Positions 34,400 through 45,846 of a stretch of DNA of 64,000 nt are shown here, piece by piece. The notes beneath the pieces are model-generated. The model did not search any database. It was not told where the DNA came from and worked only from the letters and a program-made list of their open reading frames with translations. The position numbers and the translations under genes were made by a program. Every line of letters begins with the position of its first letter. Position 1 is the stretch's first letter. The stretch is from Diadophis punctatus similis (taxonomy: Eukaryota > Chordata > Lepidosauria > Squamata > Dipsadidae). The stretch spans positions 85,359,399 through 85,423,398 of the forward strand of contig JALIGW010000004.1 in assembly GCA_023053685.1 (NCBI GenBank), given 5' to 3'.

Positions 34400-35300
34400 G
34401 GAGGACTTTTGGAAAGAAGGAGCGGAGAGACTTTTAGGGTTTAGGAATCAAAGCAATTCATGAGAAACCCTGTAAAACTTGTAGTATTTCTGATGGCTCA
34501 CACTTTGTTCATTGGATCTCAGGGTTCTTGTAAATAAATAAAAACAACTTTCCCACCACATCCCACGATGTTCTTCCTTGTCACATTATAAAGTGTTGGG
34601 TGCATGGATGAAAATTATCCTGCTCTGTGTCTTAATCCACATTTGCACTTCTGTGGAGATGCTGTTGTTGATTTGCAAGGTAAATACCCTCCTAAGCTGA
34701 AGATGAAATGAATATTCATGAGCAGTCCATTTATTAAAAAAATGTTTTTGCTCCTGCCAAGCAGCTATAAACTTTTAAGGTTTTTCAAATTCAAAATTGG
34801 ATTTTGAATGCCATGCCGCATTTATTGCTTCCCTTGATTGTTTTGGCCTCCACCAAATGTGACATTTCATAAGCAGCGAACTGTTGTCCAATATTAACAT
34901 TACACACCATCTATCAGTCTGGTTACAGCTCAGGATCTTTCGGTGTGATAGATTTTCGGTCCTCCTGCCCCTCAATCCTTCCCCTCCTAATTCCAGGTAA
35001 GGCTGTTTTGAACCACTCCAAACATTCCAAATTATCCAAGGCGTTGGGAAATTATGAAGGTGGAAGCTGGGGACCACTGGTCAATTAGCATTTGTTTCTT
35101 TTAGGCCAATAGCCTAGCACAGAAAAGTGTCAGTCAACAATGCTCACTTGGTAGGCAGGTATTAGTGCTCTGTTCATATTCCTTCACCTTTGCCCCTGAA
35201 CCAACTCAAACCATGAAATAAACAAGGAGGAGTACATGTTCAAAATTTCTGTGCTTGCCATGGTGGGTAGTATACTCTGCATCTAGCATCCGAGTCAAAC
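34400..35300. other. Unassigned sequence
   Basis: No gene or clear repeat recognised. Confidence 0.3.
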
Positions 35301-35303
35301 CAA

Positions 35304-35390
35304 TATTGTCAGGCTCAAGCAACCAGACCCACGTATGTAGGGTTTAGAGCAAACTACTTTATTGAATTCTGCCTATACTACGGGAATCTT
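35304..35390 (-). mobile_element. Possible LTR edge
   Basis: Starts TGTCAGGCTCAAGC and, read on the minus strand, has CAATAAAGTAGTTTGC before its end, as in the R/U5 part of an LTR. The start resembles the solo LTR at 55940 (TGTCAGGC). The opposite end could not be placed. Confidence 0.3.
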
Positions 35391-35937
35391 CCCCAGACAG
35401 CTTTCCTTCCCTTGGGGATAGATGGATAAGGTTCCATGGCGCTTCGGGGAGGATGGTCAGTCCTGGGTCTCCTGTGGCTGCACAAGGATTCAAGGCTAAT
35501 CCCCCACCTGAGTCCTCCTTTCTACCTGGATGGGAATTTTCCAACAAACATGTCACTAATAATAGTAGAAGGGTGATGGGAGTGCGATAGCTTCTATGCT
35601 GTCCTATAATAGTTCTACTTACATAGCAACATCTATTGTTGCAAAAGAATTTCCCCCATTATGGTGCTGTTGAGGGACCCCTGTGATGATAAGATCCCCA
35701 GGAGGGGAGGCGATCGACTCCCTTGGTTCTTGCATATACATCCTCATCAAGAATCAGTAGGTTTTCTGTGATTCCAGAAAGCACATCATTGTTCATCGAT
35801 GCGTGCTTAATTTATGTATACATAAAAAGTAACCTGAGCTTTCACAGATAATAATATTGTTCCCTGTTTTGCTAACTTGTTTTCCACAATGGAAAATTAA
35901 CATTTTTAATTGCTTTCGCGAACCATGAAAATTGGAG

Positions 35938-36015
35938 GGATTGGATAGGCGGATAAAAATGCCAAATCTAGTCTAAACACCTGGCTGATTATGCGGCCAA
36001 CCATAACAATTCATT
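35938..36015 (+). mobile_element. LINE 3' tail fragment (same family as 51228-51690)
   Basis: GGATAAAAATGCCAAATC, TAGTCTAAACACCTGGCTGA and CAACCATAACAATTC match the end of the longer copy near 51.6 kb. Confidence 0.6.
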
Positions 36016-36019
36016 TTTT

Positions 36020-37290
36020 AAAAATACTAAAAGCAGTTTTCTATGAGGGTTATGAGGGAGGGTAGCAAACTAATATTAGCTAATTAGTATTCTTTGAAAA
36101 TATTTAAGTACGTGACTCCTTTGAATGTCATCTGTCAACGACTACAGTGAAATATTTTGCATGCTGTTATTCAACGTGTCACCATTTGCTATTGACTACT
36201 GAAATAAAATATAATCTAGAGTTGTATGGCTGCTCAAGAAATAGAACAGAAGATTTTTTGGGGGGTACAAATCCATGTATTCAATTGGAGTCTAGGAATG
36301 ATTTGAACTGAATTCTGTATCAGATTTACTTTTAAAGTATGTAGTTATTCTAAGTATGCTCCCACAACTTAAGTTATCCATCCTACCCTACAGGATAGCA
36401 TAAAAAAACATTTTCAGTGAAAAGCAGCAGTTAGCATAAAGAGAAAGAAAATCAGTATATTTTGAAGGGATTTAGAAGTTTTAATACGAATATTGCAGGT
36501 TGAAATGGGAATTCAACTTTCATTATTTGATTCATTCTAATAGAGATATTTTTCCATATGCATTGAGCTTTGAAGCTTGCCACTGCTGATTACATTGAAG
36601 CAAGTTTTAGAAAGTGAAGCGCCAACTTTAGCAGCCAGAATTGCAGTCATCCATCAACAATAAATCACAACGATTTTCTGGTATTGTAAACCGCATAATT
36701 GTAAATGGGATCAAATGTTTCCTTTCCCCTGAAATTCCCCTTGCTGCATTTCTATTACTGCATTCACATTTTGTATCTTTTTAATAATGCAGTGTTTGAA
36801 TTCTGAGTCATACTTCATCAACAATTTATAGGAGAGACCCAGCAAACGATCCAAATTTCATTAGTAACGTTTTCAAATTCAGTTAGGTCTCTCGATATTC
36901 CCCCTTGGAAGAAAGTGGATTTTAAACAGGCTTACGATCCGAGCTTGAGGTGTGTATCCTGGGATAAATTGAACGGAGTTTCGTTGAAAAGGTTCCTGGA
37001 AAACATGTAATTGCAGCCTTACACTACAATGGCAAACCTATCTACAGAGAGGAAGTAATTCCTGTTCAGTTTAATGAAACATACCCTGGGAGAAATAAAT
37101 AGATTGCAGATATATCAGGGTGTTTTTTTTTCCACCTGTACTTGAGATAGTGATGTTTCTGAGGGTTTAAAAAAATGTTTTCAATAGATAAATGTTTTCA
37201 GTGTTTCAATTTCCTTTCATCAGCTCGTCACAACTGAAATTGTGTGTCTCAACTGCAATTGTCAATCAATCTCAATCTCAATCAGAATAG
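36020..37290. promoter_or_regulatory. Single-copy AT-rich sequence, possible conserved non-coding element
   Basis: No repeat signatures for over 1 kb. 36540-36800 has a dense non-repetitive texture with sites such as ATAATTGTAAATGG and TTTAATAATGCAG. Only cross-species alignment can decide. Confidence 0.2.
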
Positions 37291-37345
37291 GATTGGAAGG
37301 GACCTTGGAGGTCTTCTAGTCCAACCCCCTGCTCAAGCAGGAGAG
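37291..37345 (-). mobile_element. CR1 LINE extreme 3' end
   Basis: GGATTGGAAGGGACCTTGG, AGGTCTTCTAGTCCAACC and CTGCTCAAGCAGGAGA; only about 55 bases remain. Confidence 0.8.
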
Positions 37346-37693
37346 CCCATTCCATTCTCTAAAGATGGTGGGGAATAATCAGTACACAACTTCCTTCCAT
37401 CAAGGGAGGGGAGGAATCTTTGCTACGTGCAGAAACCACCCTGTATTTTAGGACCCAAAGAGCGTCCTGCTTCCAGCTAGAGTGACGCAGCCGTGACCAG
37501 AGAGAAACAAGAGCCAATAGGAGCACGTTTCAAGGAGTCATCATGCCAGACCGAGCTTTGGCTCGACGTTGCTCTCAGGCACAGTATTGTTTCCAGATTC
37601 TCAACCATCGTTTCAACTCAACAGACCTGATTGATTTCGAGTCAAATGTCAAGACAGGGGATATTGACTGGATGCCATTCGTGACGCAGGGCT

Positions 37694-37950
37694 GTCTTTG
37701 CAAATCCAAGTGATTTTGTCTGCTTGGATCCCAAAACTTTAAACCTATAACTTTTAAGATAAAGCATTCATGGATCTATGGAGATCTTCCACCAAAAGGC
37801 TATGCAATTAGTGTAGCTGTACATGTCTTTGCAAATCCAAGTGATTTTGTCTGGTTGGATCCCAAAACGTTAAACCTATAACTTTTAAGATAAAGCATTC
37901 ATGGATCTATGAACATCCTCCACCAGAAGGCTACACAATACTGTACATGT
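37694..37950. repeat. Two-copy tandem duplication, period 131 bp
   Basis: Copy 1 (37694-37824) and copy 2 (37825-37950) both run from GTCTTTGCAAATCCAAGTG through AGATAAAGCATTCATGG to CTGTACATGT. Differences include CTGCTTGG/CTGGTTGG and GGAGATC/GAACATC. Confidence 0.9.
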
Positions 37951-38094
37951 TTGACAACTGTACACAAACTCTTAGGCATTGGCTGTGTGGGGGCACAACA
38001 GGCTTTCTGAGGTGTGTTGAGGGGCCTTATCACCTCAGGTAGATCCACGGGTGATGGTGATTCAGGAGTTTTATGTATTTATTATGTATTATTT

Positions 38095-38590
38095 TTATTC
38101 CACACTTCCACACTACTGCATCCAGTTTTGGTTGCCATGATATAAAAAAAGATGTTGAAACTCTGGAAAGAGTGCAGAGAAGAGCAACAAAGAGGATTAG
38201 GGGACTGGAGGCTAAAACATATGAAGAACGGTTGCAGGAACTGGGCATGTCTAAAGAAGGACTAGTGGTGACATGATAGCATTCTTGCAGTCTCTCAGGG
38301 GCTGCTACAATCTGTTCTCCAAAGCACCTGAGGGCAGAACAAGAAGCAATGGGTGGAAAGTAATCAAGGAGAGAAGCAACCTGGAATTAAGGAGAAACTT
38401 CCTGACAGTGAGAGCAATTAATCAGTTGCCTCCAGAAGTTGTGGTTGTGCTGCATCACTGGAGGCTTTTAAGAAGAGATTGGACAACCATTTGTCTGAAA
38501 TGAGATAAGGTCTCCTGCCTGAGCAGGGGGTTGGACTAGAAGACCTCCAAGGTCCCTTCCAACTCAGTTATTCTGTTATATCTGTTATTT
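38095..38590 (+). mobile_element. CR1 LINE 3' fragment
   Basis: The coding remnant [20 protein letters not shown] is readable, then the frame shifts. The 3' words GGACTAGAAGACCTCC and CCTTCCAACTCAGTTATTC are intact. Confidence 0.9.
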
Positions 38591-38969
38591 ATTGATTGAT
38601 TGAATTTATATGGCACACCTCTCCAAAGCAATTTTAAAGGGTAAAAGGAGAGCCTTAAACTTTAATAAAGTTTAAATAAATAAATGTTTGCAAAGCCAGA
38701 CGGGAGAGAAACAGTTAACCCGTATCAGACTGGCTGGAGGAAACCCAGGAAAAGGGAGAGGAGGATAATGTGAACCTGTTGGTGGTTTTTTTTTCCTCCC
38801 CTCTCTTCTCTTCTCTATTAGTCAGCACTGTTGGATTCCCTTTAATTGGCCGCTAATCTGCTTGCAAAAGTCTTGGTGGTGGCTGCATCTTGAACTGGCT
38901 GATTTAAAACCCTGCAGCCGAGTTCCTGAGCGGACTGCCCCACAGCCGATATCTAATGACTGCACTTCA

Positions 38970-39022
38970 GGAAGTCCTCAGGGAGTAGGGCGGCCTATAA
39001 GAATCACAAATAAATGAAATCA
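38970..39022 (+). mobile_element. Short retroposon tail
   Basis: GGGAGTAGGGCGGCCTATAA followed by an AAATAAATG run; the same tail word is in the insertion at 54678. Confidence 0.5.
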
Positions 39023-39294
39023 ATAACTAGAAGACGGCAATCTTTGTCTACAGAAGGACATATATTAGCTCGTGAGGCCCTCCGGCACCAGCTAATCCGC
39101 AAGAGGAGGGGGATCCAAGGTCTCAAGTGCTTATCCAGGTCTGGCTGACTTTGAATGGAGAACACAGGAAGAATTCAAGCTGAGTCCCTCAAACATTTCT
39201 TTTACAAAGAGACAAACAAAACTTTGGCAAAAGTGCTTGATGGCAACCAAGAAAGCAGCTTCAGATGTTTATTCAGTCCAAACATTGTCCCAAA

Positions 39295-39395
39295 GGTGCT
39301 TTTTTTTCAAAGAGGCAACTGGACTTTCTGGTTTTTTCCTTGAAGACGTTTCGCTTCTCATCCAAGAAGCTTTTTCAGCTCTGAAGTCCAGACAT
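39295..39395 (-). repeat. Family B hammerhead-like repeat
   Basis: Read on the minus strand: CTGAAAA (normally CTGAAGA), GCTTCT, TGGATG, AGAAGC, GAAACGTCTTCAAGG. The stem is perfect over 6 bp. The outer part GAGGCAACTGGACTTTC is shared with 59450 and 62120. Confidence 0.6.
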
Positions 39396-39884
39396 AGTTT
39401 TCTGGGTTAATATTCCTTCCTTGTGCCGTTTTTCACCAGCACGGCTTGTGTGAATCAGTTCTTGCTTCATTGCTAGAACAACATGCTGTAAAGGCAATAG
39501 ACAGTGGGATGACTTTTGCTCCTGTACTGGATGGATGAGAAAATGTGTGCCCTGCGGTAGGAAACTTACTCTCTTTTCTGAAACCTGAAGTATGGCTGTG
39601 AGGCAGTTGAAGCCTGGCTCCAGAGGTGAGCAGTAGGAGACCCCTCCCAAGAGGCCCAGTTGCAGCTGCTAAGATATTGTGGTGCTGAAGTAAAGGGAAG
39701 GTGAGGAAAGGGGGTCAGATGTCTCCTAGCTGCAAGGAAGCAAGATGTGCCTTCTGCTATCTTCTAGGTTCTTCGGAGGACTTGAAGGAAATAGCCCTCC
39801 AATTAGCTTCCACAGAAACATATTCCAAAGCTATTGACATGACCAGGTCATCGTCATCACATATCGTGAAGAGGGGGTCAACCT

Positions 39885-40160
39885 ACTCTTTAAAATACTT
39901 GAAGGCAGGACAAGAAGTAATGGATGGAAACTCATCAAGGAGAGAAGCAACCTAGAACCAAGGAGAAATTTCCTGACAGTGAGAACAATTAATCAGTGCA
40001 ATGGCTTGCCTCCAGAAGTTGTAAATGCTCCAACACTGGAAGTTTTTAAGAAGAGACTGGACAGACATTTGTCTGAAAAGATATAGGGTTCCTGCTAGAG
40101 CAAGGGAGGTTGGACTAGAAGACCTCCAAGGTCCCTTCCAGCTCTGTTATTTTGTTATGC
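39885..40160 (+). mobile_element. CR1 LINE 3' fragment
   Basis: From AAATACTTGAAGGCAGGACA to AGGTCCCTTCCAGCTCTG. Confidence 0.88.
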
Positions 40161-40384
40161 CTTTGGTCAACCCACACTAATAGACAGACTCCTAGACATT
40201 GGATAGGGATCTTTGTAACGATCTAGGAAAGTTAAACGATATAGTGTCATTTGCTGTTTAGTGAGAGCTGCACCAAGAGTTACATTTGATAATGTCATCC
40301 TTCAGTCTCCTCCTTACGTTACATTTATGGCCATTTCAATCAAATGTGGGGATTTCGGTGGAGTTACGGAATCTCCGATCCGTA

Positions 40385-41080
40385 GGATCAAAGAATTGGA
40401 AGGGACGTTTTAGGCCATCAATTCTAACTCACTGCAGGAATCCAAATGCAGGCATCCCTGACAGATGGCTCTCTAGCTTGATCAGGGAAGCCAACATTTC
40501 TACAGTAATTGAGTCTATTGTATTTGTTCTTACAGTTCAAAACTTTCTTCTAATGTCCGAATGGAATTTACTTTTCTCTAATTTAAATCCATCATTCCAT
40601 GTTTTGCTCTCGGGAATGACAGAGGACAGATCTTGATCTTCTGTGGGACATTCTTCCCTGGATTTGGAACTATTTTATACTCCCACGTGCCTTTCCAAGG
40701 TTGTTCCATCTCTCTTCATATGGTTTATGTGGGAGATGACCAGGCTGAGCCTGAGGGAGGGAGGGGTCAAACACGTCATCAGTCCCTTCACGCCCACAAG
40801 AGATCTAAGTCCAGTCCACCTTGAATTCCACTAACTCTTATCTACCACTAATTTGCTTTGACCGTTAGTAGTTGAGATTCTTGTAGAGAATTTAAGCTTC
40901 CAATAATATTCATTTGAACTGCCTGGACTTCTGATTTTTCCATGTTTAACAATTTATTTCCATTTTCCCTGATGATCCTTGTTTCTCTTCTCTGAATCTG
41001 TCATAGTTTCTCTGAATCCTTCCTAGATAGCAATGCTCAGAATGAAGCAGATAATACCCAGAGTAGAGTATGACCAACAA
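40385..41080 (-). mobile_element. Older, more diverged CR1-type LINE fragment
   Basis: GAATTGGAAGGGACGTTTTA, AACTCACTGCAGGAATCC and GATGGCTCTCTAGC are the 3' words of an older CR1 subfamily. They are followed by TTCTTACAGTTCAAAACTTT and, at 40980, TTTCTCTTCTCTGAATCTG, matching the ORF2 end. It is far more diverged than the other copies. Confidence 0.65.
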
Positions 41081-41084
41081 ACAA

Positions 41085-42240
41085 TAATACAAAATGGTTA
41101 TTTTTTTGTGATTTGGAAAATTATATTTTCAAAATCGGTCCAACCCAAAATCACAACTGTCATATGTGCTGCTACATTTGTGCTGCTCCATTACATTACT
41201 GGCTCATATTCATTTCACAATGAACTACTGTTAGTCCAAGATGCTTTTAAGAAGTAGTATTTCCAAAATTTCTGTCTGCCATCCTGTTCCTATGCTTTTG
41301 ATTTACACTTCGAAGTATGGATTTTTTTAAAAAAATTCTATTTTGATGAAAACCCTTGTAGTCGCTCTTTGATATAATTGTGGAAACAGTTATATATTCC
41401 TTAACGATCTTGCATCTAGGCTACCCTTAGAAGCCTTAAGAGTAAGTATGGAACAGGGAACTGTGTTGGATTTTTTGGGATCAAGTCAAGCTATATTTAT
41501 GTTCTCAGAATTCTCACAAGGTTCTGCCCTGTATTCAAGATGTTCACAGATCAATCTCATGATTTGTTCTAAACTCTTCCCAACTGAGGGTGTCAAATGA
41601 GGATTTGAAATCCCCCAAACCTTCTTGTTTCCTCCTCCTGTATGGACTAAAAGGTGGGCAATGGAATCCCTGCAGATCTCACTCCGCTACTCGTTGTTGC
41701 CTCTAGGGGGCACTGCTGATCTCCATTTGAAGGCCATTGAGCCCATGCTGTTGAAAGGCATTTCCCTGCTCATGTGGCCGGCATGGCATCATGGAGCACA
41801 CTGTGTGGTGTGTCAGGGCAGGAGCTTCGACTGCACAATTGCCGTTGGAGTTTTCAACCCTGCCTGCATCTCTTTCCTTCCTAATCCCATGGAATGGAAC
41901 ATCCCACCCACACCAAGCAAAGCGAAAGAAAAACATTTCCCACCCTGAGGCCGGAGACCATGTTTTTGCAAAACTTAGAACAACAGCCCCAAGGTCAGAA
42001 GCACCCACATTTGCAAGCCTAGAAGCTCCATTTCAGCTTCTTCCTTTTTTTTAAAAAAAATACATTGACAAATGTATTTTAGCTTCACTCCACACTGAGA
42101 CACCGTCTGGTTCCCCCCCCCCCTGCTGTAAATAGTCTTCGGAAACTCTTCCTCGGTGTTAAAATTCAAAAGGTTCCTTTGGCAAAGAGAAACTTCAGCG
42201 TTTCTTGTATCGAAATTGCAAACTTGGTTGAAGATGCAGT
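41085..42240. other. Unassigned sequence
   Basis: No exon recognised. A stretch at 41700-41800 (CATGTGGCCGGCATGGCATC) may be an unnamed interspersed repeat. Confidence 0.3.
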
Positions 42241-42244
42241 AACA

Positions 42245-42593
42245 CAGGGGTGTCAAACTCGATTTCGTTGCCACATCAGGGTTGTGTTTGACCTCAGGGG
42301 GGGGCTGGGGTGGGCGTGGCCAGGGTGGGCGTGGCCGGCCCAACGTAACTTCTGTTGGGGGCACCTGTGGAGGCCCGAGGGCTCTGCCAGCGAAAACGGG
42401 CTCCCAAGCTCCGTTTTCGGCTGTGACAGCCTCCTGCAATCATCTGCCAGTGAGAACAGAGCTTGGAAGGGCTGAGCTACGTTTTCACTGGCAGAAGCAC
42501 CATGGGCTGGTCCTTCATTATTTCCAGGGTGGTTTCACGGGCCAGATCTAAGCATCCTGCGGGCCAGATTCTGCCCCCGGGCCTGGAGTTTCA
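42245..42593. mobile_element. Non-autonomous hAT element, 349 bp, with perfect 8-bp target duplication
   Basis: The left end is CAGGGGTGTCAAACTC and the right end CTGGAGTTTCA, with the last bases of the inverted repeat lost. CAGTAACA occurs on both flanks (42237-42244 and 42594-42601). The interior matches 33167-33775, including CTCCTGCA and CTGCCAG words, but lacks its GA-rich block. Confidence 0.85.
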
Positions 42594-42839
42594 CAGTAAC
42601 AGCTCACCCTAAGTGAGCCGTGTTGGCTGGCACACCTCTGACTTGGTCAGGTTTTTTGAAAAATATTACCCATCCCAGGTTTCGGATACTTATTCCTGGT
42701 CCCTGAGACCTGATCATCTTCCATCTCATCTTTCTGGCTGGTGAAAATCTCAGTTCGCTTCTGTGACTCAGTTGAGGATAAGGAGAGAGAAAGTCCTTCC
42801 ATGGGCTGCCTCAATATTCTGCCAATAGACGAGAGCATT

Positions 42840-42925
42840 TGTAGCTCAAGGTTGAACGGCAGGGTTCTTGGTGCTCTCTGACCATGGAGGTTGATGACCC
42901 AAGTAGGGAACATCATCATGCTAGA
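42840..42925 (-). repeat. Family A hammerhead-like repeat, degraded
   Basis: TTTGTAGCTCAAGGTTGAAC, GTTCTTGGTGCTCTCTGA and GGAACATCATCATGCTAG match the family, but the cleavage-side words are deleted. Confidence 0.5.
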
Positions 42926-43082
42926 ACTTTCAAGGCACGAAACCCCACTCCCTTAACATTGATTTTTCTTTTGTTAAACTTATTTTTAACTGCTTTTAAC
43001 CGTACTTTTTAGTCCCATTTTTATACTATTTTATGGTGTTATTTGTAAATCATCCAAAGTCACATAGGTGAGATGAGAGGTG

Positions 43083-43430
<348 letters not shown>

Positions 43431-43461
43431 GTTGTCTTCTTAAGAAATGTATAGATGCATC

Positions 43462-43680
43462 ACCTTCAGTTGAGCTTAACTCCTGGTGACAACATGGACA
43501 TCTCTATGCAGTTCTCATGGCAACAATACAGAAATGATTTGACACTGTTTTCTGTTGGGATGTTTTATGGGTTCATGATCTATTCACTTACCCTGGAATT
43601 TGCTGCCTATCGCTTATCCATGCACCAGCTAGACTTCACCTTGTTTATCTTCCAAGTTGAGAACCAGTTGGCCAGGTGAT
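43462..43680 (-). mobile_element. SINE fragment of the 5S-derived type
   Basis: TTCAGTTGAGCTTAACTCC, TGGTGACAACATGGACATC and TTCTCATGGCAACAATACAG match the body of the copy at 24566. The 5S head is absent. The 74-residue open frame here is incidental. Confidence 0.5.
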
Positions 43681-43841
43681 CTGGCAATAAGACTGCCCAG
43701 ATTTCGATGGAATGTCCTTCTGAAAGGCCACATGCAGAATTATCCAATTAACTATTTTATTGAGGGAATCAAGCAGAATCTTAAAAGAAGAATTCTTTCA
43801 TTTTGCTCTTTAATTTGGTGGGAATGATGTCTTCTATAGAA

Positions 43842-43976
43842 CAGGGGTCTCCAACCTTGGCAACTTTAAGACTTGTGGACTTCAACTCCCAGAATTCCTG
43901 AGCCAGCAAAGCTGGCTGAGGAATTCTGGGAGTTGAAGTCCACAAGTCTTAAAGTTGCCAAGGTTGGAGACCCCTG
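43842..43976. mobile_element. Nearly perfect palindromic hAT-type MITE
   Basis: Two arms of about 64 bases are inverted copies with a single mismatch, from CAGGGGTCTCCAACC to GGTTGGAGACCCCTG, around the centre CAGCAAAGCTGG. TTCTATAG occurs on both flanks (43832-43839 and 43977-43984). No coding capacity. Degraded relatives lie at 18215, 21858, 23885, 26660, 32489, 53685 and 63780. Confidence 0.9.
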
Positions 43977-44159
43977 TTCTATAGGATCCGTGGGTTATAG
44001 AGTATATGTGCCATTAAAACATAAAGCAAAAAAAAAAAAAGATTGCTGCAAACATATCGTACTCATTCAGAGGCAAATCTGTGTAAATTTATCAACTCGC
44101 TTAACTGAATTAAATCAATTAAATATTTATAATCTAACTGCAATCTGAAGCATATTATG

Positions 44160-44840
44160 AGTATTAATATCTAAATATTTTCAAGCTTTAGAACATCTCT
44201 TCTTCTACCTGGAAAATATCGGACAGCAGGGACTCGTAGAGGTCCAGCTCTCTGTTTCAGTGGAGCTTTTCCTTTCTGCTCCATGCCTTCAGAACTCCAG
44301 ATTTTAGCTCAGCAGCAGACGGCAGGTCATTTTAGATTCTTGCCAAAGGGATCTTCGGGAAACGTGAAAATACTTCACTTATTTCATAATATAAAATTAT
44401 TTCATAAAGGGGCTGCTTTGACTCTACTGAGGTTTTCAAGGACTCTAAGCCAGAAGATTATATACACCGCTGGTCCAAGTATATCTCCGATACCTGGGCA
44501 TAGTAGACACCTGTGCATGATGGATAGGTTATTGAAGACCACAACAGTGCACAGAAAGAACACATGGTGCTTTTCCCCCAGGTGGAATTTGTCTCTTGAA
44601 GGCACCTAAGGGAAGTCATCACCTGTTCTCCTGACACCCAATAAAATCATGCACCAAAGAAGAAGAAGAAGTCAACTATCAGGGGAAGGACAGGCTTTGT
44701 GTATTTGTTGACACATGGAGATTCTCATACATAGAAAGATGGAAGGTAATTACTCCATCACTGACCATCATGTTGGGAAGGGAAGGGATGTGCTAGAGTT
44801 GCAGCAACTTGTTTAGGTAGTTGCCAGGAGTCAATGACAG
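44160..44840. other. Unassigned sequence
   Basis: No repeat or exon recognised; an (AAG)n run sits near 44655. Confidence 0.3.
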
Positions 44841-44844
44841 AAAT

Positions 44845-45835
44845 AACAGAATTGGAAATAATATAAGTTAGTTCTCTACTTGATGAGTTTTCATCCATGT
44901 CTTCTTGTCTTGCCTTCTGGTGCTTTGGAAAATAGCCTGACCCCCCTCCTCTCTGTGGCAGCCCCTCAAATATTGAAACAATGCTATCATGTCTCCCCTG
45001 GTCCTTCTCTTCGCTAGACTATCCATGCCCAGTTCCTGTAACCGCTCTTCATATGTTTTAGTCTCCAGTCCCCTGATCATCCTGGTTGCTCTCCTCTGCA
45101 CTTTTTCTAGAGTCTCAACATCTTTTTTATAGACCAAAACTGGATGCAATACTCCAGGTCTGGTCTAACTAAGGCTTTATAGAGTGGTATTAGTACCTCA
45201 CTGGATCTAGTTTGTATCCCTCTGTTAATGCCACTTAGGATTGCATTGGCTTTTTTGGCTGCCGCTGCACACTGCTGGCTCATGTTTAGCTGGTTGTCCA
45301 CTAGGACTCCAAGATCCCTCTCACAGTCACTGCTATTAAGCCTGGTTTCACCCAGTTTATATGTATACTTTTGGTTTTTTTTACCTAAATGTAGGACTGT
45401 ACTTTTCTCTACATTGAATTTCATTTTGTTAGATAGGGCCCAGGGCTCAAGTCTGTCAAGATCCATCTGGCTCTTGAGCCTGTCCTCTGGGGTGTTAGCT
45501 ATTCCTGCCAGCTTAGTGTCATCTGCAAATTTGGTAAGTTCCCCTTCTATTCCCTCATCTAAGTCATTTATGAAGATATTAAAGAGTACTGGGCCTAAGA
45601 CAGAGCCTTGTGGTACCCCACTGCTTACTTCTCTCCATATGGACTTAGACCCATTAAAGACTACTTGTTGAGTACGGTTTGTCAGCAGTTGTGGATCCAT
45701 TTGGTAGTGAGGTTGTCTATCCCACTTTTCTCTAGCTAATGAAGAAGTAGGTTATGGTTTACTTTGTCGAATGCCTTGCTGAAGTCTAGGTATATTATGT
45801 CCACAGTATTTCGCTGCTCTACTAATTTAGTCATG
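44845..45835 (-). mobile_element. CR1 LINE, about 1 kb, with ORF2 C-terminal half
   Basis: The longest and best-preserved CR1 in the window. Its 3' end at the left lacks the last bases seen in other copies (AACAGAATTGG is still present). It is 5' truncated at 45835, where a small second CR1 piece begins. Confidence 0.92.
45107..45700 (-). pseudogene. CR1 ORF2 reverse-transcriptase fragment
   Basis: The open frame includes SSGVPQGSVLGPVLFNIFIN (RT fingers/palm region) and the catalytic FADDTKLAG box about residues 58-66. Then come EKSTVLHLGKK and CERDLGVLVDNQLNMS, and [13 protein letters not shown] towards the end. In an intact CR1 this enzyme primes reverse transcription at the nicked target. 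Here the endonuclease and N-terminal RT are missing, and a frameshift near 45120 separates the last part (44868-45149, [20 protein letters not shown]). It is a truncated, non-autonomous copy. The DD pair of the active site is intact, suggesting a fairly recent insertion. Confidence 0.9.
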
Positions 45836-45846
45836 GTGTTGAAGAA

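Noticed and set aside
41430..41460. Splice donor AAGA/GTAAGT near 41445
   Set aside because: The only nearby acceptor would give an exon of about 22 bases with no other support.
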